The position numbers and the translations under genes were made by a program. The notes under the pieces are model-generated. The model made no database searches. It saw nothing but the letters and a program-made list of their open reading frames with translations, and had not been told where the DNA came from. A stretch of 64,000 nt of DNA. It comes from an uncultured Bacteroidales bacterium (GTDB lineage Bacteria; Bacteroidota; Bacteroidia; Bacteroidales; Paludibacteraceae). Location of the stretch: assembly GCA_902765485.1 (NCBI GenBank), contig CACWZZ010000005.1, positions 62,001-126,000 on the forward strand. Direction: 5' to 3'. Each line of letters begins with the position of its first letter. The stretch's first letter is position 1. Below, piece after piece: positions 43,339 to 52,178 of this stretch.

Positions 43339-46300
43339 TTAGAACTGGAGGCTGATACCCATAACGGTAGTCATGCTACGCGGATAGATGTTATTGTCAA
43401 TACCTCCGCCGACCTCCGGGTCGAGTCCTTTGTATTTAGAGAAGACGCACGGGTTGGATACAGTAACGTACGCACGTCCCTGAACTTTCGTCTTGTTGAA
43501 ACTATAACCGAGCGTGATATTGTCAATACGGAGGAAAGATGCTTTCTCTACAAAGAAGTCCGAAGCATACCAGTTGGAGTTCTTCACCAAAGCACCTTTG
43601 GAGTCCGTTCCCACTTCGTAAGCTTGGGTTGCATCGTTCCAAACGTACGTGCGGATATCATCGCTACGCATGTTGTCTCCATAATAGCAGCTGAAAGCAG
43701 AAGTCAGGACAGAGTGGTAACCGCCATTCTGATTCTGGTAAACTTTATCTGCTTCTACCCATTGCAGGTTGCCAGCCAAGACATCATTGTACACATAGTT
43801 TCCGATATTCGAACGGAGCGTGATACCCAAGTCAAAGCCATAGAATTGGAACTTGGTCTGCAGACCCATTGTAACAGGAGCAGCAGGGTTGTGGTAGATG
43901 TACTTATCGTTATCGTTGATCTGGCCATCCTTGTTGCGGTCCACGAAATAATGACGAGTTACACCTTGATCATCGGTCATCGTCTTGGTCTCATAAACGA
44001 GGAAGGAATAAGCGGCTTCACCTACTTTATGCGCCTGGATGGTATTACCGGTACCGGAGCTGATACCTCCGGTCGGAACGAAGTAGTCCGGATCGTCGGA
44101 GAGCAGCTGGGTGATCTTGTTCTGGTTCCAAGCTACGTTGTAGCCCAAGTCCCATTTGAAGTTCTTCGTATCCACGAGCACTGCATTGATAGCAAACTCC
44201 ACACCTTGGTTGTAGAGGCTACCGATGTTACCGAGCATCTGGTTCTTGAAGTTCGAACCGGCAGAAACATTGACGGTACTCAAGAGGTCTTTGGTACGAC
44301 GATGATAGTAGTCGATATTACCATTGATACGGTTGTTGAGGAAGGCGAAGTCAATACCGATATTGCTGGTATATGTTTTCTCCCAAGTCAGGTCGGTGTT
44401 ATAGACGCCCGGACGGCTGGTATAATATACCGCGTTGCCGTTTGCATCTCTACCGGCGAAGAGAGGATTGTCCTCGCCACCATCCAGAACGGGGTAATAC
44501 GCGTGGTCTTGCGACGTAGCATAAGTCGGCAGGTAGTAGTAGTCCACACCCAAGTTCTGCTGACCGGTGATACCATAACCGATACGGAGTTTGAGGTCAT
44601 TGATGGCATTCACGTCTTTGAGGAAGGTCTCTTTGATCTTCCAACCGAGCGCTACAGAGGGGAAGAGTCCCCAGCGTGCGTTCTGTCCTTTCGAGTTATA
44701 TTTAGCGAAACGCGAGGAAGCATCCGCACGGAAGGTAGCGGTAACGAGGACTTGGTCCCAACCATTCCAGTTGATACGTCCATAGACAGACTGGAGGGCA
44801 TTATCCGTGATATAGGTATTGGTATATCTGTTATAGGGTTTTCCTGCCAATTCAGGATCCTTATTCGTGGTCTGGTAGAAACCGGAACCATCGCTCTGCG
44901 TTTTACGGTAGAAATACTGGTTCTCATAACCGACCATGACATCGAAATGCTGTCTCTCCTCTTCCCAGTCGTGTCCGTATTGCGCATAAGCGGAGAACTG
45001 GAGGTTATACTTGCTCATATCGCTCCAGCCGTTCCAACCGAAATAGTGGTTGTCATAGCTGTATACCGGTAAAATAGTAGTCTGTTTACCGTAGGAGTAG
45101 TCTGCGCCGAAGTTCGCATGGATATGCAGATCTTCGAAGCCGTGAATCTTGTAGTCCGCCTCGATATTTCCGACGAACGAACCTGCGTGTGCACGGTCAT
45201 TCTTGTGTGCCAAAGCAGCAGCCGGGTTGCCGGTAGTCTGTGAGTTTTTGGTATAGGGCCATGCGTCATCGTTGTATCCGGAAGGAGAAACGATACGCTG
45301 GTAGTATCCGTCGAACCAGTTATCGAGCACGTTCTGGGGTACGAGGACATCTCCGTTGGCGTTAACCGCTCCACCTCTAACAGGCATAGTAGGATCCATC
45401 GAGAGAGCCGCGCCTACTACGGAAGCAGGATAGCGGTTGTAGATGTACATACCTTTGGTATTGATATTGAAAGCGAGGTGATTGTCCAAGAAGGACGGGC
45501 TGAGGTTCAAGGAAGCTGTAACACGCTGCATCTGCGAAGTCTTGATAGCTCCGTTTTGGAGGGTATAGCCCACGGAAGCACGATACGGCATGTCCACGAT
45601 ATTGTTCTTCACGCCACCCATAATCGAGATATTATGGTCGGTAGAGATCGTAGTACGGTAGATTTGGTCTTGCCAATCGGTACTTGCTGTTCCTAAGGAA
45701 TTGGTTTTCTCTTCGTTATGACCCAGAGCGGTAGCGTATCCGCGGAGTTGGTCCGCGGTCAGCACTTGGGTGCGATTAGTGAGTGTACCGATAGACATGT
45801 TACCGGCGTAGCTTACTTTGGGTTTGCTGCCTTTTGCACCTTTCTTGGTAGTAATAAGGATGACACCATTGGAAGCACGGCTACCATAGATAGCGGTAGC
45901 GGAAGCGTCCTTGAGGACGGTGAAGCTCTCGATATCGTTCGGGTTAACCATAGAAAGCGGGTTCGATACACCTTGGATACCATTCTCATCCATTGCGAGT
46001 CCATCGATGACGATCAACGGGCTGTTGGAAGCGTTCAGAGAAGCACCACCACGAATCGTGATTGCTCCGGCTCCACCCGGCGTACCATCCGCAGCGACTA
46101 CGTTCACACCGGCAATCTTACCTTGGAGCATGTCTTGAGCGTTGGTCGTCAGACCTTTGTTCATATCATCGGGTTTGATCGCAGTAACAGAACCGGTGGC
46201 GTCACCTTTCTTCACTACACCATAACCAACGACTACGACTTCCTCCAGCAACTCGGAGTCTTCTCCCATCCGTACACTCATGTTCGGCGCAGCCTCGAGT

Positions 46301-46554
46301 TCCTGGGTTTTATAGCCCATATAGGAGATAGAGAGTTTAGCTCCGGCTTTTACATTCAGTGTGAAGTTACCATCAAAGTCGGTGATGGTACCATTGGTAG
46401 TGCCGATCTCCAAGATAGAAGCACCAATAATGGGTTCTCCGTTCGCAGCATCTGTAACTGTACCGCTGGCAGTTACTTGCGCAAAAGCTGACATTCCCAA
46501 CACGAGGAAACACGAGATCAGCAGCGCGCGCAGATTGAATATATTGTTTTTCAT
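43339..46554 (-). CDS. SusC/RagA family TonB-dependent transporter
   Basis: This outer-membrane transporter has 1071 residues. It begins with a signal peptide ending SAFAQ, a carboxypeptidase-like beta-sandwich (TVTDAANGEPIIGASILEIG), the TonB-box region and VVVVGYGVVKKGDATGSV. The plug follows (GKIAGVNVVAADGTPGGAGA, IRGGASLNASNSPLIVIDG), then a large beta-barrel ending in SLQF with a terminal Phe. It imports oligosaccharides bound by SusD. With the GPH transporter and galactose genes it points to a galactoside substrate. Confidence 0.97.
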   Translation of the reverse strand: MKNNIFNLRALLISCFLVLGMSAFAQVTASGTVTDAANGEPIIGASILEIGTTNGTITDFDGNFTLNVKAGAKLSISYMGYKTQELEAAPNMSVRMGEDSELLEEVVVVGYGVVKKGDATGSVTAIKPDDMNKGLTTNAQDMLQGKIAGVNVVAADGTPGGAGAITIRGGASLNASNSPLIVIDGLAMDENGIQGVSNPLSMVNPNDIESFTVLKDASATAIYGSRASNGVILITTKKGAKGSKPKVSYAGNMSIGTLTNRTQVLTADQLRGYATALGHNEEKTNSLGTASTDWQDQIYRTTISTDHNISIMGGVKNNIVDMPYRASVGYTLQNGAIKTSQMQRVTASLNLSPSFLDNHLAFNINTKGMYIYNRYPASVVGAALSMDPTMPVRGGAVNANGDVLVPQNVLDNWFDGYYQRIVSPSGYNDDAWPYTKNSQTTGNPAAALAHKNDRAHAGSFVGNIEADYKIHGFEDLHIHANFGADYSYGKQTTILPVYSYDNHYFGWNGWSDMSKYNLQFSAYAQYGHDWEEERQHFDVMVGYENQYFYRKTQSDGSGFYQTTNKDPELAGKPYNRYTNTYITDNALQSVYGRINWNGWDQVLVTATFRADASSRFAKYNSKGQNARWGLFPSVALGWKIKETFLKDVNAINDLKLRIGYGITGQQNLGVDYYYLPTYATSQDHAYYPVLDGGEDNPLFAGRDANGNAVYYTSRPGVYNTDLTWEKTYTSNIGIDFAFLNNRINGNIDYYHRRTKDLLSTVNVSAGSNFKNQMLGNIGSLYNQGVEFAINAVLVDTKNFKWDLGYNVAWNQNKITQLLSDDPDYFVPTGGISSGTGNTIQAHKVGEAAYSFLVYETKTMTDDQGVTRHYFVDRNKDGQINDNDKYIYHNPAAPVTMGLQTKFQFYGFDLGITLRSNIGNYVYNDVLAGNLQWVEADKVYQNQNGGYHSVLTSAFSCYYGDNMRSDDIRTYVWNDATQAYEVGTDSKGALVKNSNWYASDFFVEKASFLRIDNITLGYSFNKTKVQGRAYVTVSNPCVFSKYKGLDPEVGGGIDNNIYPRSMTTVMGISLQF

Positions 46555-46560
46555 ATAGTA

Positions 46561-47526
46561 TTATTTTTTCAGGTTATAATAAATCGCGTTGTTCAGCGTA
46601 AATGTACTATCCGTACAAGCGGACATTTGCAAAGTCTCATCTGCATCGGCGTTAAGTCTTTTGCAGATCACCTCAAAAGCGCCATCTTTGACGGTAGCGA
46701 GGCTCCAATGGTCAGCCGAATCTGCGAAGACGCGTGTAGCAGGTTTTTCTGCGATAGTGAATGTGATGATGGTATCATTCTTGGTAGGATCTTGCATTTG
46801 CGGCAAGATCAAGGTATCGGATGTAACCTCATTCACCTGCTCACCATTCGCCCAGGCAAGCGTTTTTCTATGCGAAGAAGCATCGTCGTAGAAACGGATA
46901 TACGAGATCTTCTGGGAAGCGATGCCAACGGGGATTTGCTCCTCATGTTTGAAGCGTCCGGTAATGGTATCCACGATAATCTTTTTACCCTGACGATGTG
47001 TCTCATACCAAGTAGTATCCATGGTCCAATGGTCCTGCATCACATAGACGGGATCATAAGCCGCCCAATCGGAGTTAGCGATATTGGCAGAAACGGACGA
47101 AGCGATGTCAGCGAGTGCAGCCATCTCCGTCAGTTTCACAGATTCCGACAGCGTAAAGACATTATTCAGATACAGGACATTCAGCACATCGTCTCCAGCG
47201 ACGAGACGCGCTTTTCTACCCAACTTAGAATCGGTAAATTCATCCCACACGAACGAATAAGTCTTCGCATCAAACGCAGAGGGGGCACCATCTCCGAAAG
47301 AGAAGGTTTTCTTCTCAACCGTATTGTCTGCATGATTAAAATGGAATTGAATGACATCCATATTGTAGCCATTCACATCCACATGACTGCAATACTCCAA
47401 GCCTTGGAAAGTCTCTTCCGAGATATTCTTCAGCTCGTTTTCGATGTCAATCTCATTCTTTTTACAGCCGGTAAAGGCTGCCATTATAGCCAACGCCATA
47501 ATTAGAATTGTAGATTTGTTTTTCAT
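46561..47526 (-). CDS. Lipoprotein in the SusC/SusD cluster
   Basis: The 321-residue protein has a lipobox (AAFTGCKKN, Cys21). The mature part has mixed beta content without a family I recognise; it contains DDASSHRKTLAWANGEQ and an ADSADHWSLATVKDG stretch. It ends 6 bases before the SusC start, so it is co-transcribed with the transporter. It may be a surface glycan-binding protein, but it lacks obvious carbohydrate-binding modules. Confidence 0.75.
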   Translation of the reverse strand: MKNKSTILIMALAIMAAFTGCKKNEIDIENELKNISEETFQGLEYCSHVDVNGYNMDVIQFHFNHADNTVEKKTFSFGDGAPSAFDAKTYSFVWDEFTDSKLGRKARLVAGDDVLNVLYLNNVFTLSESVKLTEMAALADIASSVSANIANSDWAAYDPVYVMQDHWTMDTTWYETHRQGKKIIVDTITGRFKHEEQIPVGIASQKISYIRFYDDASSHRKTLAWANGEQVNEVTSDTLILPQMQDPTKNDTIITFTIAEKPATRVFADSADHWSLATVKDGAFEVICKRLNADADETLQMSACTDSTFTLNNAIYYNLKK

Positions 47527-47563
47527 AATAGATTATTTTGTTTGTTGTTATTTTAATAGTAGG

Positions 47564-47617
47564 GCTAGTCGGACTAGTAGAACTAGAAGAACTAGTTTAA
47601 CTAGTAGAACTAGGGGG
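47564..47617. repeat. 9-base CTAG repeat array
   Basis: Units CTAGTCGGA, CTAGTAGAA, CTAGAAGAA, CTAGTTTAA, CTAGTAGAA, CTAGGGGG lie just after the stop of the GPH transporter gene (minus strand). Compare 30529-30575. Confidence 0.8.
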
Positions 47618-47624
47618 TTGGGTG

Positions 47625-48968
47625 TTATTCCTTCTCTTTGATGAGGAAGACGGCAGCGGCTCCGAGGAGGAGTAGTACACCGGCAACGACCAGCATACCT
47701 GCTTGTACGTGCGCGCATACATATATAAGGAGTGATCTACCGCAGAGGGCTGCAATGATTTGCGGAATGCAGATCGTGCAGTTGAAAAGCCCGAGGTAGT
47801 ATCCCATGTTACCGCCCTTGATAGCGTTGGTGACGATCGTGAAGGGCAGGGCGAGCATAGCAGCCCATGCAGCTCCGATGAGTGCGTAGCTCAGGAAGAG
47901 GACGTATTGGTTCGTGACGAACCAGATAGAGATAAATCCGATTGCTCCGACAATAAGGGAGATCGCGTACGCACCTTTGTTGCCGGTATGTTTCTCCAAG
48001 AACGGAAGTACCATTGCCCAGAGGAGAGAGCCGATTGCCTGCACAGCAAAGACCACTCCGACCCAGTCGCCGGCGGACTGATATTCCAGCGCAGCGGTGG
48101 ATGCTTCGTCCCAGCCGAAGCAGTTAACAGCTATAGCGCCAATCGAATAGGTCCACATATACATGAAAGCAGCCCAGCAGAAGAACTGAACGAGTCCGAC
48201 TGTCCAGAAAGCGGAGGGCGCTTCTTTCAAGAGTTGGATAAAGCCTTTTTCCTCTTTCTTTTCCTCTTTTTTGCTCAGATCAACCCCGTGGAACTCGGCG
48301 TACTCCTGCGGGTTGAGCTCCTTGACTGTAGCGAAGGTATAGAGGCAGCAGAGCACGAGAATCGCCGCTCCTATATAGAAGGACCATTTGACGGAATCGG
48401 GGATGACTCCTTCGGGAGCCGTGTTGGCAATACCGATCCACGTGAAGAAAATCGGGAAGAGGTATCCGGCAAGCGAGCCTGCATTGCAGAGCGCAGACTG
48501 GATGGCATAAGCCGTTCCCTTCTGCTCCTCGTTGACCATATCGCCAACCATCATCTTGAAGGGCTGCATAGCGATATTGATCGAAGTATCGAGGAACATG
48601 AGACTGAAGACGCCAAACCACATGGCGGCGTTCAGCCCAAGGAACGCCGATTGCGCGAAAGTGAAGTTACCTGCGTTCGGAAGCAAGAGCATTACCGCGA
48701 CAGCTATGAGCGCGCCCACGAGCAGATACGGTTTGCGACGCCCGAGTCGCGTCCACGTGCGATCCGAATATTTGCCCACGAGGGGTTGCACGATCATACC
48801 CATGAGCGGGGGAAGGATCCAGAAGAAGCTCAAGGTATGCGGGTCAGCGCCCAGCGTAGCAAAAATACGGGAAATGTTTGCGCTCTGAAGAGCGTAAGCG
48901 ATTTGTACTCCGAAAAAACCAAAGCTCAGATTGAAGAGCTGTGCAAAGGATAAATTCCGTTTCTGCAT
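47625..48968 (-). CDS. GPH/SLC45-type sugar:cation symporter (MFS)
   Basis: The 447-residue inner-membrane transporter has 12 predicted helices. The start is ATG 48968 (MQKRNLSFAQLFNLSFGFFG); the longer frame begins inside the promoter. Typical motifs are PLVGKYSDRTWTRLGRRKPYLL between helices 2 and 3, and NIAMQPFKMMVGDMVNEEQKG. Such proteins import disaccharides with protons. With SusC/SusD and the GH2/galK/galM genes it completes a path from outer membrane to cytoplasm. Confidence 0.9.
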   Translation of the reverse strand: MQKRNLSFAQLFNLSFGFFGVQIAYALQSANISRIFATLGADPHTLSFFWILPPLMGMIVQPLVGKYSDRTWTRLGRRKPYLLVGALIAVAVMLLLPNAGNFTFAQSAFLGLNAAMWFGVFSLMFLDTSINIAMQPFKMMVGDMVNEEQKGTAYAIQSALCNAGSLAGYLFPIFFTWIGIANTAPEGVIPDSVKWSFYIGAAILVLCCLYTFATVKELNPQEYAEFHGVDLSKKEEKKEEKGFIQLLKEAPSAFWTVGLVQFFCWAAFMYMWTYSIGAIAVNCFGWDEASTAALEYQSAGDWVGVVFAVQAIGSLLWAMVLPFLEKHTGNKGAYAISLIVGAIGFISIWFVTNQYVLFLSYALIGAAWAAMLALPFTIVTNAIKGGNMGYYLGLFNCTICIPQIIAALCGRSLLIYVCAHVQAGMLVVAGVLLLLGAAAVFLIKEKE

Positions 48969-48992
48969 GGTATGTATGTTTAAAATCGGGCA

Positions 48993-49023
48993 CAAAGATA
49001 CTGCTTTTTTTTCGAACATGCAA
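48993..49023 (-). promoter_or_regulatory. Promoter of the GPH transporter gene
   Basis: On the minus strand TTG (49023-49021), a 20-base spacer and TATCTTTG (49000-48993), with the same A-run/GCAG spacer as other promoters here. It may drive the entire minus-strand sugar cluster. Confidence 0.75.
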
Positions 49024-49155
49024 GAGTTGGGTGCATTTTTTTGCATTTTTTGAGTTTTTTGGGGGCGGAACGTATCGGAAGATTTCGGTTGAAGAAGGGG
49101 AAAATTCCATGTTTAGGGGGGCTGTAGAGCATAGTGAGATTGTACTGAGGTCCGC

Positions 49156-49222
49156 TTACTAACTAATGAATCACCTACTAATCACCTACTAATCACCTAC
49201 TAATTACCTACTAATCACCTAT
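49156..49222. repeat. 11-base CACCTACTAAT array
   Basis: About five units of CACCTACTAAT with few changes. Confidence 0.85.
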
Positions 49223-49239
49223 AGATGACAGCATACTAA

Positions 49240-49405
49240 CCCCACCTAACCTCCCCCTCAAGGGGAGGAAAGGGAGGAAGGGGAAATGCCGACTGGCAGT
49301 CGGCGCAATACAAAGAATCTAACGGCGGCAAAAATGCCACCGAAGGGAACAAAGAGGACGGCAGAGAGGACGGCGAAGCCGTGCCCGATTCAATCGGGCG
49401 CAATA
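49240..49405. repeat. Cluster of GC-rich hairpin repeats
   Basis: A CCTCCCC-TCAA-GGGGAGG hairpin (49251-49268) is followed by GCCGACT-ggc-AGTCGGC then GCAATA (49288-49310), and GCCCGAT-tca-ATCGGGC then GCAATA (49383-49405). The last two share one design. The order C-rich/G-rich hairpin then GCCG hairpin is the same as in rimO at 52531. Confidence 0.7.
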
Positions 49406-49547
49406 GAAGAAAGTCAATAACGGATTTTTTATAAGTCAAAAATTACCCAAAATTATCCAAAAATTATTTTATAAAATTATTTTATAAAATTATTTTATAT
49501 TAATTAAATTAACAACAATTAGCACAATTAGCGACAGAGAAGAAGAG

Positions 49548-49672
49548 GAAGGAAGGGAAAGGGGCGAAGAAACAAAAGGGGCGGAGAAACAAAAGGGGCG
49601 AAGGAACAAGAGGGGCGAAGGAAGGGAAAGGGGCGGAGAAACAAAAGGGGCGAAGAAACAAAAGGGGCAAGA
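49548..49672. repeat. Purine-rich tandem array
   Basis: Units of about 18 bases around AGGGGCGAAGAAACAAA, seven or more copies with variants (GGAGAAACAAA, GAAGGAACAAG). Confidence 0.85.
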
Positions 49673-49702
49673 AAATGAAAAATACTAAAAATTGCGCAAA
49701 AA

Positions 49703-49734
49703 TTTGCATATATCAAAAAATAATTGTACTTTTG
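49703..49734 (+). promoter_or_regulatory. Promoter of recQ
   Basis: TTTG (49703-49706), 20-base spacer and TACTTTTG (49727-49734). It implies a 5' leader of about 195 bases, made of repeats. Confidence 0.75.
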
Positions 49735-49766
49735 TGGCGATTTTACGAAAAAGACAACATTTAAAG

Positions 49767-49916
49767 ATAAAATCACAGAGGAAATCACAGAGGAAACAAA
49801 GATAAAATCACAGAGGAAACAAAGATAAAATCACAGAGGAAACAAAAACATAAACACAGATAAAATAAACAGATATAATAAAGAATAAACACAGATAAAA
49901 TAAAGACAAAAAAGAA
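49767..49916 (+). repeat. Repeat array in the recQ 5' leader
   Basis: AAAATCACAGAGGAAACAAAG units (about 23 bases, 3-4 copies) followed by AATAAACACAGATAAAATAA units. Not a CRISPR: there are no unique spacers. Confidence 0.75.
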
Positions 49917-49936
49917 AATCAAGGATAAGATTTATC

Positions 49937-52120
49937 ATGAATGTAACACATGAAGATTTAGTAAAAGCGCTGCAGACTTATTTTGGGTTTGACACGTTCA
50001 AAGGCAATCAGGAAGCAATTATCCGTAACATTATTGACGGGAAAGACACGTTTGTGCTGATGCCGACAGGTGGCGGCAAGAGTTTGTGCTTCCAGTTACC
50101 GTCGTTGATCATGGAGGGCGTGGCGATCGTTATATCGCCGCTGATTGCGCTGATGAAGAACCAAGTGGACGCGATGCGGAACTATTCGGAGGAAGAAGGC
50201 GTAGCGCATTTTATCAACTCGAGTTTGAGTCGCGGCGAGATCAACGCTGTGAAAGAGGATGTATTGGCAGGTCGGACGAAGCTGCTGTATCTTGCGCCGG
50301 AGAGTTTGCAGAAGACAGAGAATGTGGACTTTCTGAAGGGCGTGAAGATCAGTTTTTATGCGGTAGATGAGGCACATTGTATCTCGGAATGGGGACACGA
50401 TTTCCGTCCGGAATACAGCCAGATCCGGAGCATGGTTCAACGTATCGGCAAAGCTCCGATTATTGCGTTGACGGCGACGGCAACTCCGAAGGTGCAGAAA
50501 GATATTCAGAAGAATTTGGGCATGCCGGACGCGACGGTTTTCAAGAGCAGTTTCAACCGTCCGAACCTGTATTACGAAGTACGTCCGAAAGACGGCGATA
50601 TAGACAAAGAGATCGTACGTTACATCCGCGGAATGGAAGGCAAGAGCGGTATTGTGTATTGCTTGGCGCGGAAGGAAGTGGAGGATCTGGCGCAAGTGCT
50701 GCAAGTGAACGGTATTAGTGCGCGCGCTTACCACGCCGGAATGGATGCCGCGACACGAAGCGCGAACCAAGATGCGTTCCTGATGGAAGAAGTGCAGGTG
50801 ATCGTTGCTACGATCGCTTTCGGAATGGGAATCGACAAGCCGGATGTGCGGTTTGTGATCCATTACGACATTCCGAAGAGTCTGGAGGGTTATTATCAGG
50901 AGACAGGTCGTGCGGGCCGCGACGGAGGCGAAGGCCAGTGTATCTGTTTCTACAGCCCGGACGACATCGAGCGTCTGCGCCGATTCCAGAAAGACAAGAC
51001 TCCGAAAGAGATCGGCATCGGCAACCAGCTGCTGTTCGAGACGCAGAGTTATGCGGAGAGCACGATATGCCGCCGGAAGCTGCTGCTGCACTATTTCGGC
51101 GAGGAGTACACGGAAGACAACTGCGGCAACTGCGATAACTGCCGGAAGACATACAAGATGGTCGATGCGAGCGAGATTCTGCAGATCGCGCTGGAGACGA
51201 TTCAGCAGGTTAACGAACACCACAAAGCGGAACATATCGTAGATATTTTGCACGGCAACCAGACGGCGGAAGTGATGAGTTACCACCACGACGAGCTGGA
51301 GAACTTCGGAGCTGCGAGCGACGAGGAAGAGAGCACGCTGTTTGCTATCTTACGGCAGGCATTGCTGCGCGGAATGATCACCAAAGATGTAGATAGTTAC
51401 GGCGACCTGAAGCTGACCAAAGACGGATTGAAATTTATTCGCAGAGCGGGCAAATTCGAAGTGCCGATTGAGATCCACGACGAGGAAGACGAGATCATGG
51501 AAGGCGCGGGAGCGACATGTGCTGCTGCGGACGAAGTGCTGTTCTCGATCCTCAAAGATATCCGCCGCAAAGTGGCGAAAAAGAGCGACGTGCCGCCGTT
51601 TGTGATTTTCCAAGATCCGAGTCTGGAAGCGATGGCAACGACTTATCCGATCACGATGGAAGAGTTGCTGACCATTCCGGGTGTGGGTGTGGCGAAAGCC
51701 AAACGGTACGGAGACGAGTTCCTGCGCGTGATTAAGGAATACGTGGACGAGAACGAGATCATCCGTCCGGAGGACTTGCGGATTCGTACGGTAGCGAAGA
51801 AATCGACACGCAAGAAACAGATTATTCAGGCGATCGACCGGCGTGTGGACCTGGACGACCTGGCAGAGAGTTGCGGTATGTCGATGGAAGAAATGATGGA
51901 CGAATTGGAGGCGATCGTGTTCAGCGGAACAAAGATCAACATCGATTATTTCATCAAAGAAGTGGTTGACCCGGACGAGGAAGCCGATATCTACGAGTAT
52001 TTCAAGAACGCGGAAAACGACAGTATCAAGGCGGCGATGGAAGAGCTGGGCGAGGATTACTACGACGAGATGCATGTGCGGCTCGTGCGGCTGAAGTTCC
52101 ACTGCGATTTGGGGAATTGA
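49937..52120 (+). CDS. recQ: ATP-dependent DNA helicase RecQ
   Basis: This 3'-5' helicase acts in recombination and replication-fork repair. Of its 727 residues, motif I is MPTGGGKSLCFQLP, the DEAH box is YAVDEAHCISEWGHDFRPEY, and motif VI is YYQETGRAGRDGGEGQC. The RecQ-C-terminal zinc motif is CRRKLLLHYFG...CGNCDNC. A winged-helix domain, an HRDC domain (about 555-625, LLTIPGVGVAKAKRYGDEF) and a further C-terminal helical part follow. The stop codon TGA (52118-52120) is the first unit of an AAGTTGA repeat array. Confidence 0.96.
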   Translation: MNVTHEDLVKALQTYFGFDTFKGNQEAIIRNIIDGKDTFVLMPTGGGKSLCFQLPSLIMEGVAIVISPLIALMKNQVDAMRNYSEEEGVAHFINSSLSRGEINAVKEDVLAGRTKLLYLAPESLQKTENVDFLKGVKISFYAVDEAHCISEWGHDFRPEYSQIRSMVQRIGKAPIIALTATATPKVQKDIQKNLGMPDATVFKSSFNRPNLYYEVRPKDGDIDKEIVRYIRGMEGKSGIVYCLARKEVEDLAQVLQVNGISARAYHAGMDAATRSANQDAFLMEEVQVIVATIAFGMGIDKPDVRFVIHYDIPKSLEGYYQETGRAGRDGGEGQCICFYSPDDIERLRRFQKDKTPKEIGIGNQLLFETQSYAESTICRRKLLLHYFGEEYTEDNCGNCDNCRKTYKMVDASEILQIALETIQQVNEHHKAEHIVDILHGNQTAEVMSYHHDELENFGAASDEEESTLFAILRQALLRGMITKDVDSYGDLKLTKDGLKFIRRAGKFEVPIEIHDEEDEIMEGAGATCAAADEVLFSILKDIRRKVAKKSDVPPFVIFQDPSLEAMATTYPITMEELLTIPGVGVAKAKRYGDEFLRVIKEYVDENEIIRPEDLRIRTVAKKSTRKKQIIQAIDRRVDLDDLAESCGMSMEEMMDELEAIVFSGTKINIDYFIKEVVDPDEEADIYEYFKNAENDSIKAAMEELGEDYYDEMHVRLVRLKFHCDLGN

Positions 52121-52178
52121 AAGTTGAAAGTTGAAAGTTGAAAGAAGTCGTCTAGTAGAAAGTTAAAAGTTCAAAGTG
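52115..52178 (+). repeat. Heptamer AAGTTGA array between recQ and rimO
   Basis: Four AAGTTGA units (period 7) begin at the recQ stop codon. Degenerate copies (AGAAAGTT, AAAAGTT, CAAAGTG) continue to the GTG start of rimO. Confidence 0.8.

Larger units (their letters stand above)
48969..49936. repeat. Gene-free spacer made almost entirely of repeat families
   Basis: No gene is seen in 968 bases. In order it holds: the transporter promoter; an 11-base CACCTACTAAT array (49156-49222); several GC-rich hairpins (49240-49405); ATTATTTTATAAA repeats (49462-49500); a purine-rich array of AGGGGCGAAGAAACAAA units (49548-49672); the recQ promoter; and AATCACAGAGGAAAC and AACACAGATAAAATA repeats (49767-49916). 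Proline/phenylalanine-rich minus-strand frames here are products of the repeats. Confidence 0.8.

Noticed and set aside
43624..45072. 482-codon plus-strand open frame opposite the SusC gene
   Set aside because: It mirrors a clear SusC coding sequence; its product shows no domain and is the by-product of GC-rich codon use on the other strand.
47760..48953. 397-codon plus-strand frame opposite the GPH transporter
   Set aside because: It is highly charged, low in hydrophobic residues and complementary to an obvious transporter.
49509..49788. Minus-strand frames rich in Pro, Phe, Leu and Ser
   Set aside because: They are translations of the purine-rich tandem array in two frames and have no other content.
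49767..49916. Possible CRISPR array before recQ
   Set aside because: Units follow each other without unique spacers of constant length, and there are no cas genes nearby.
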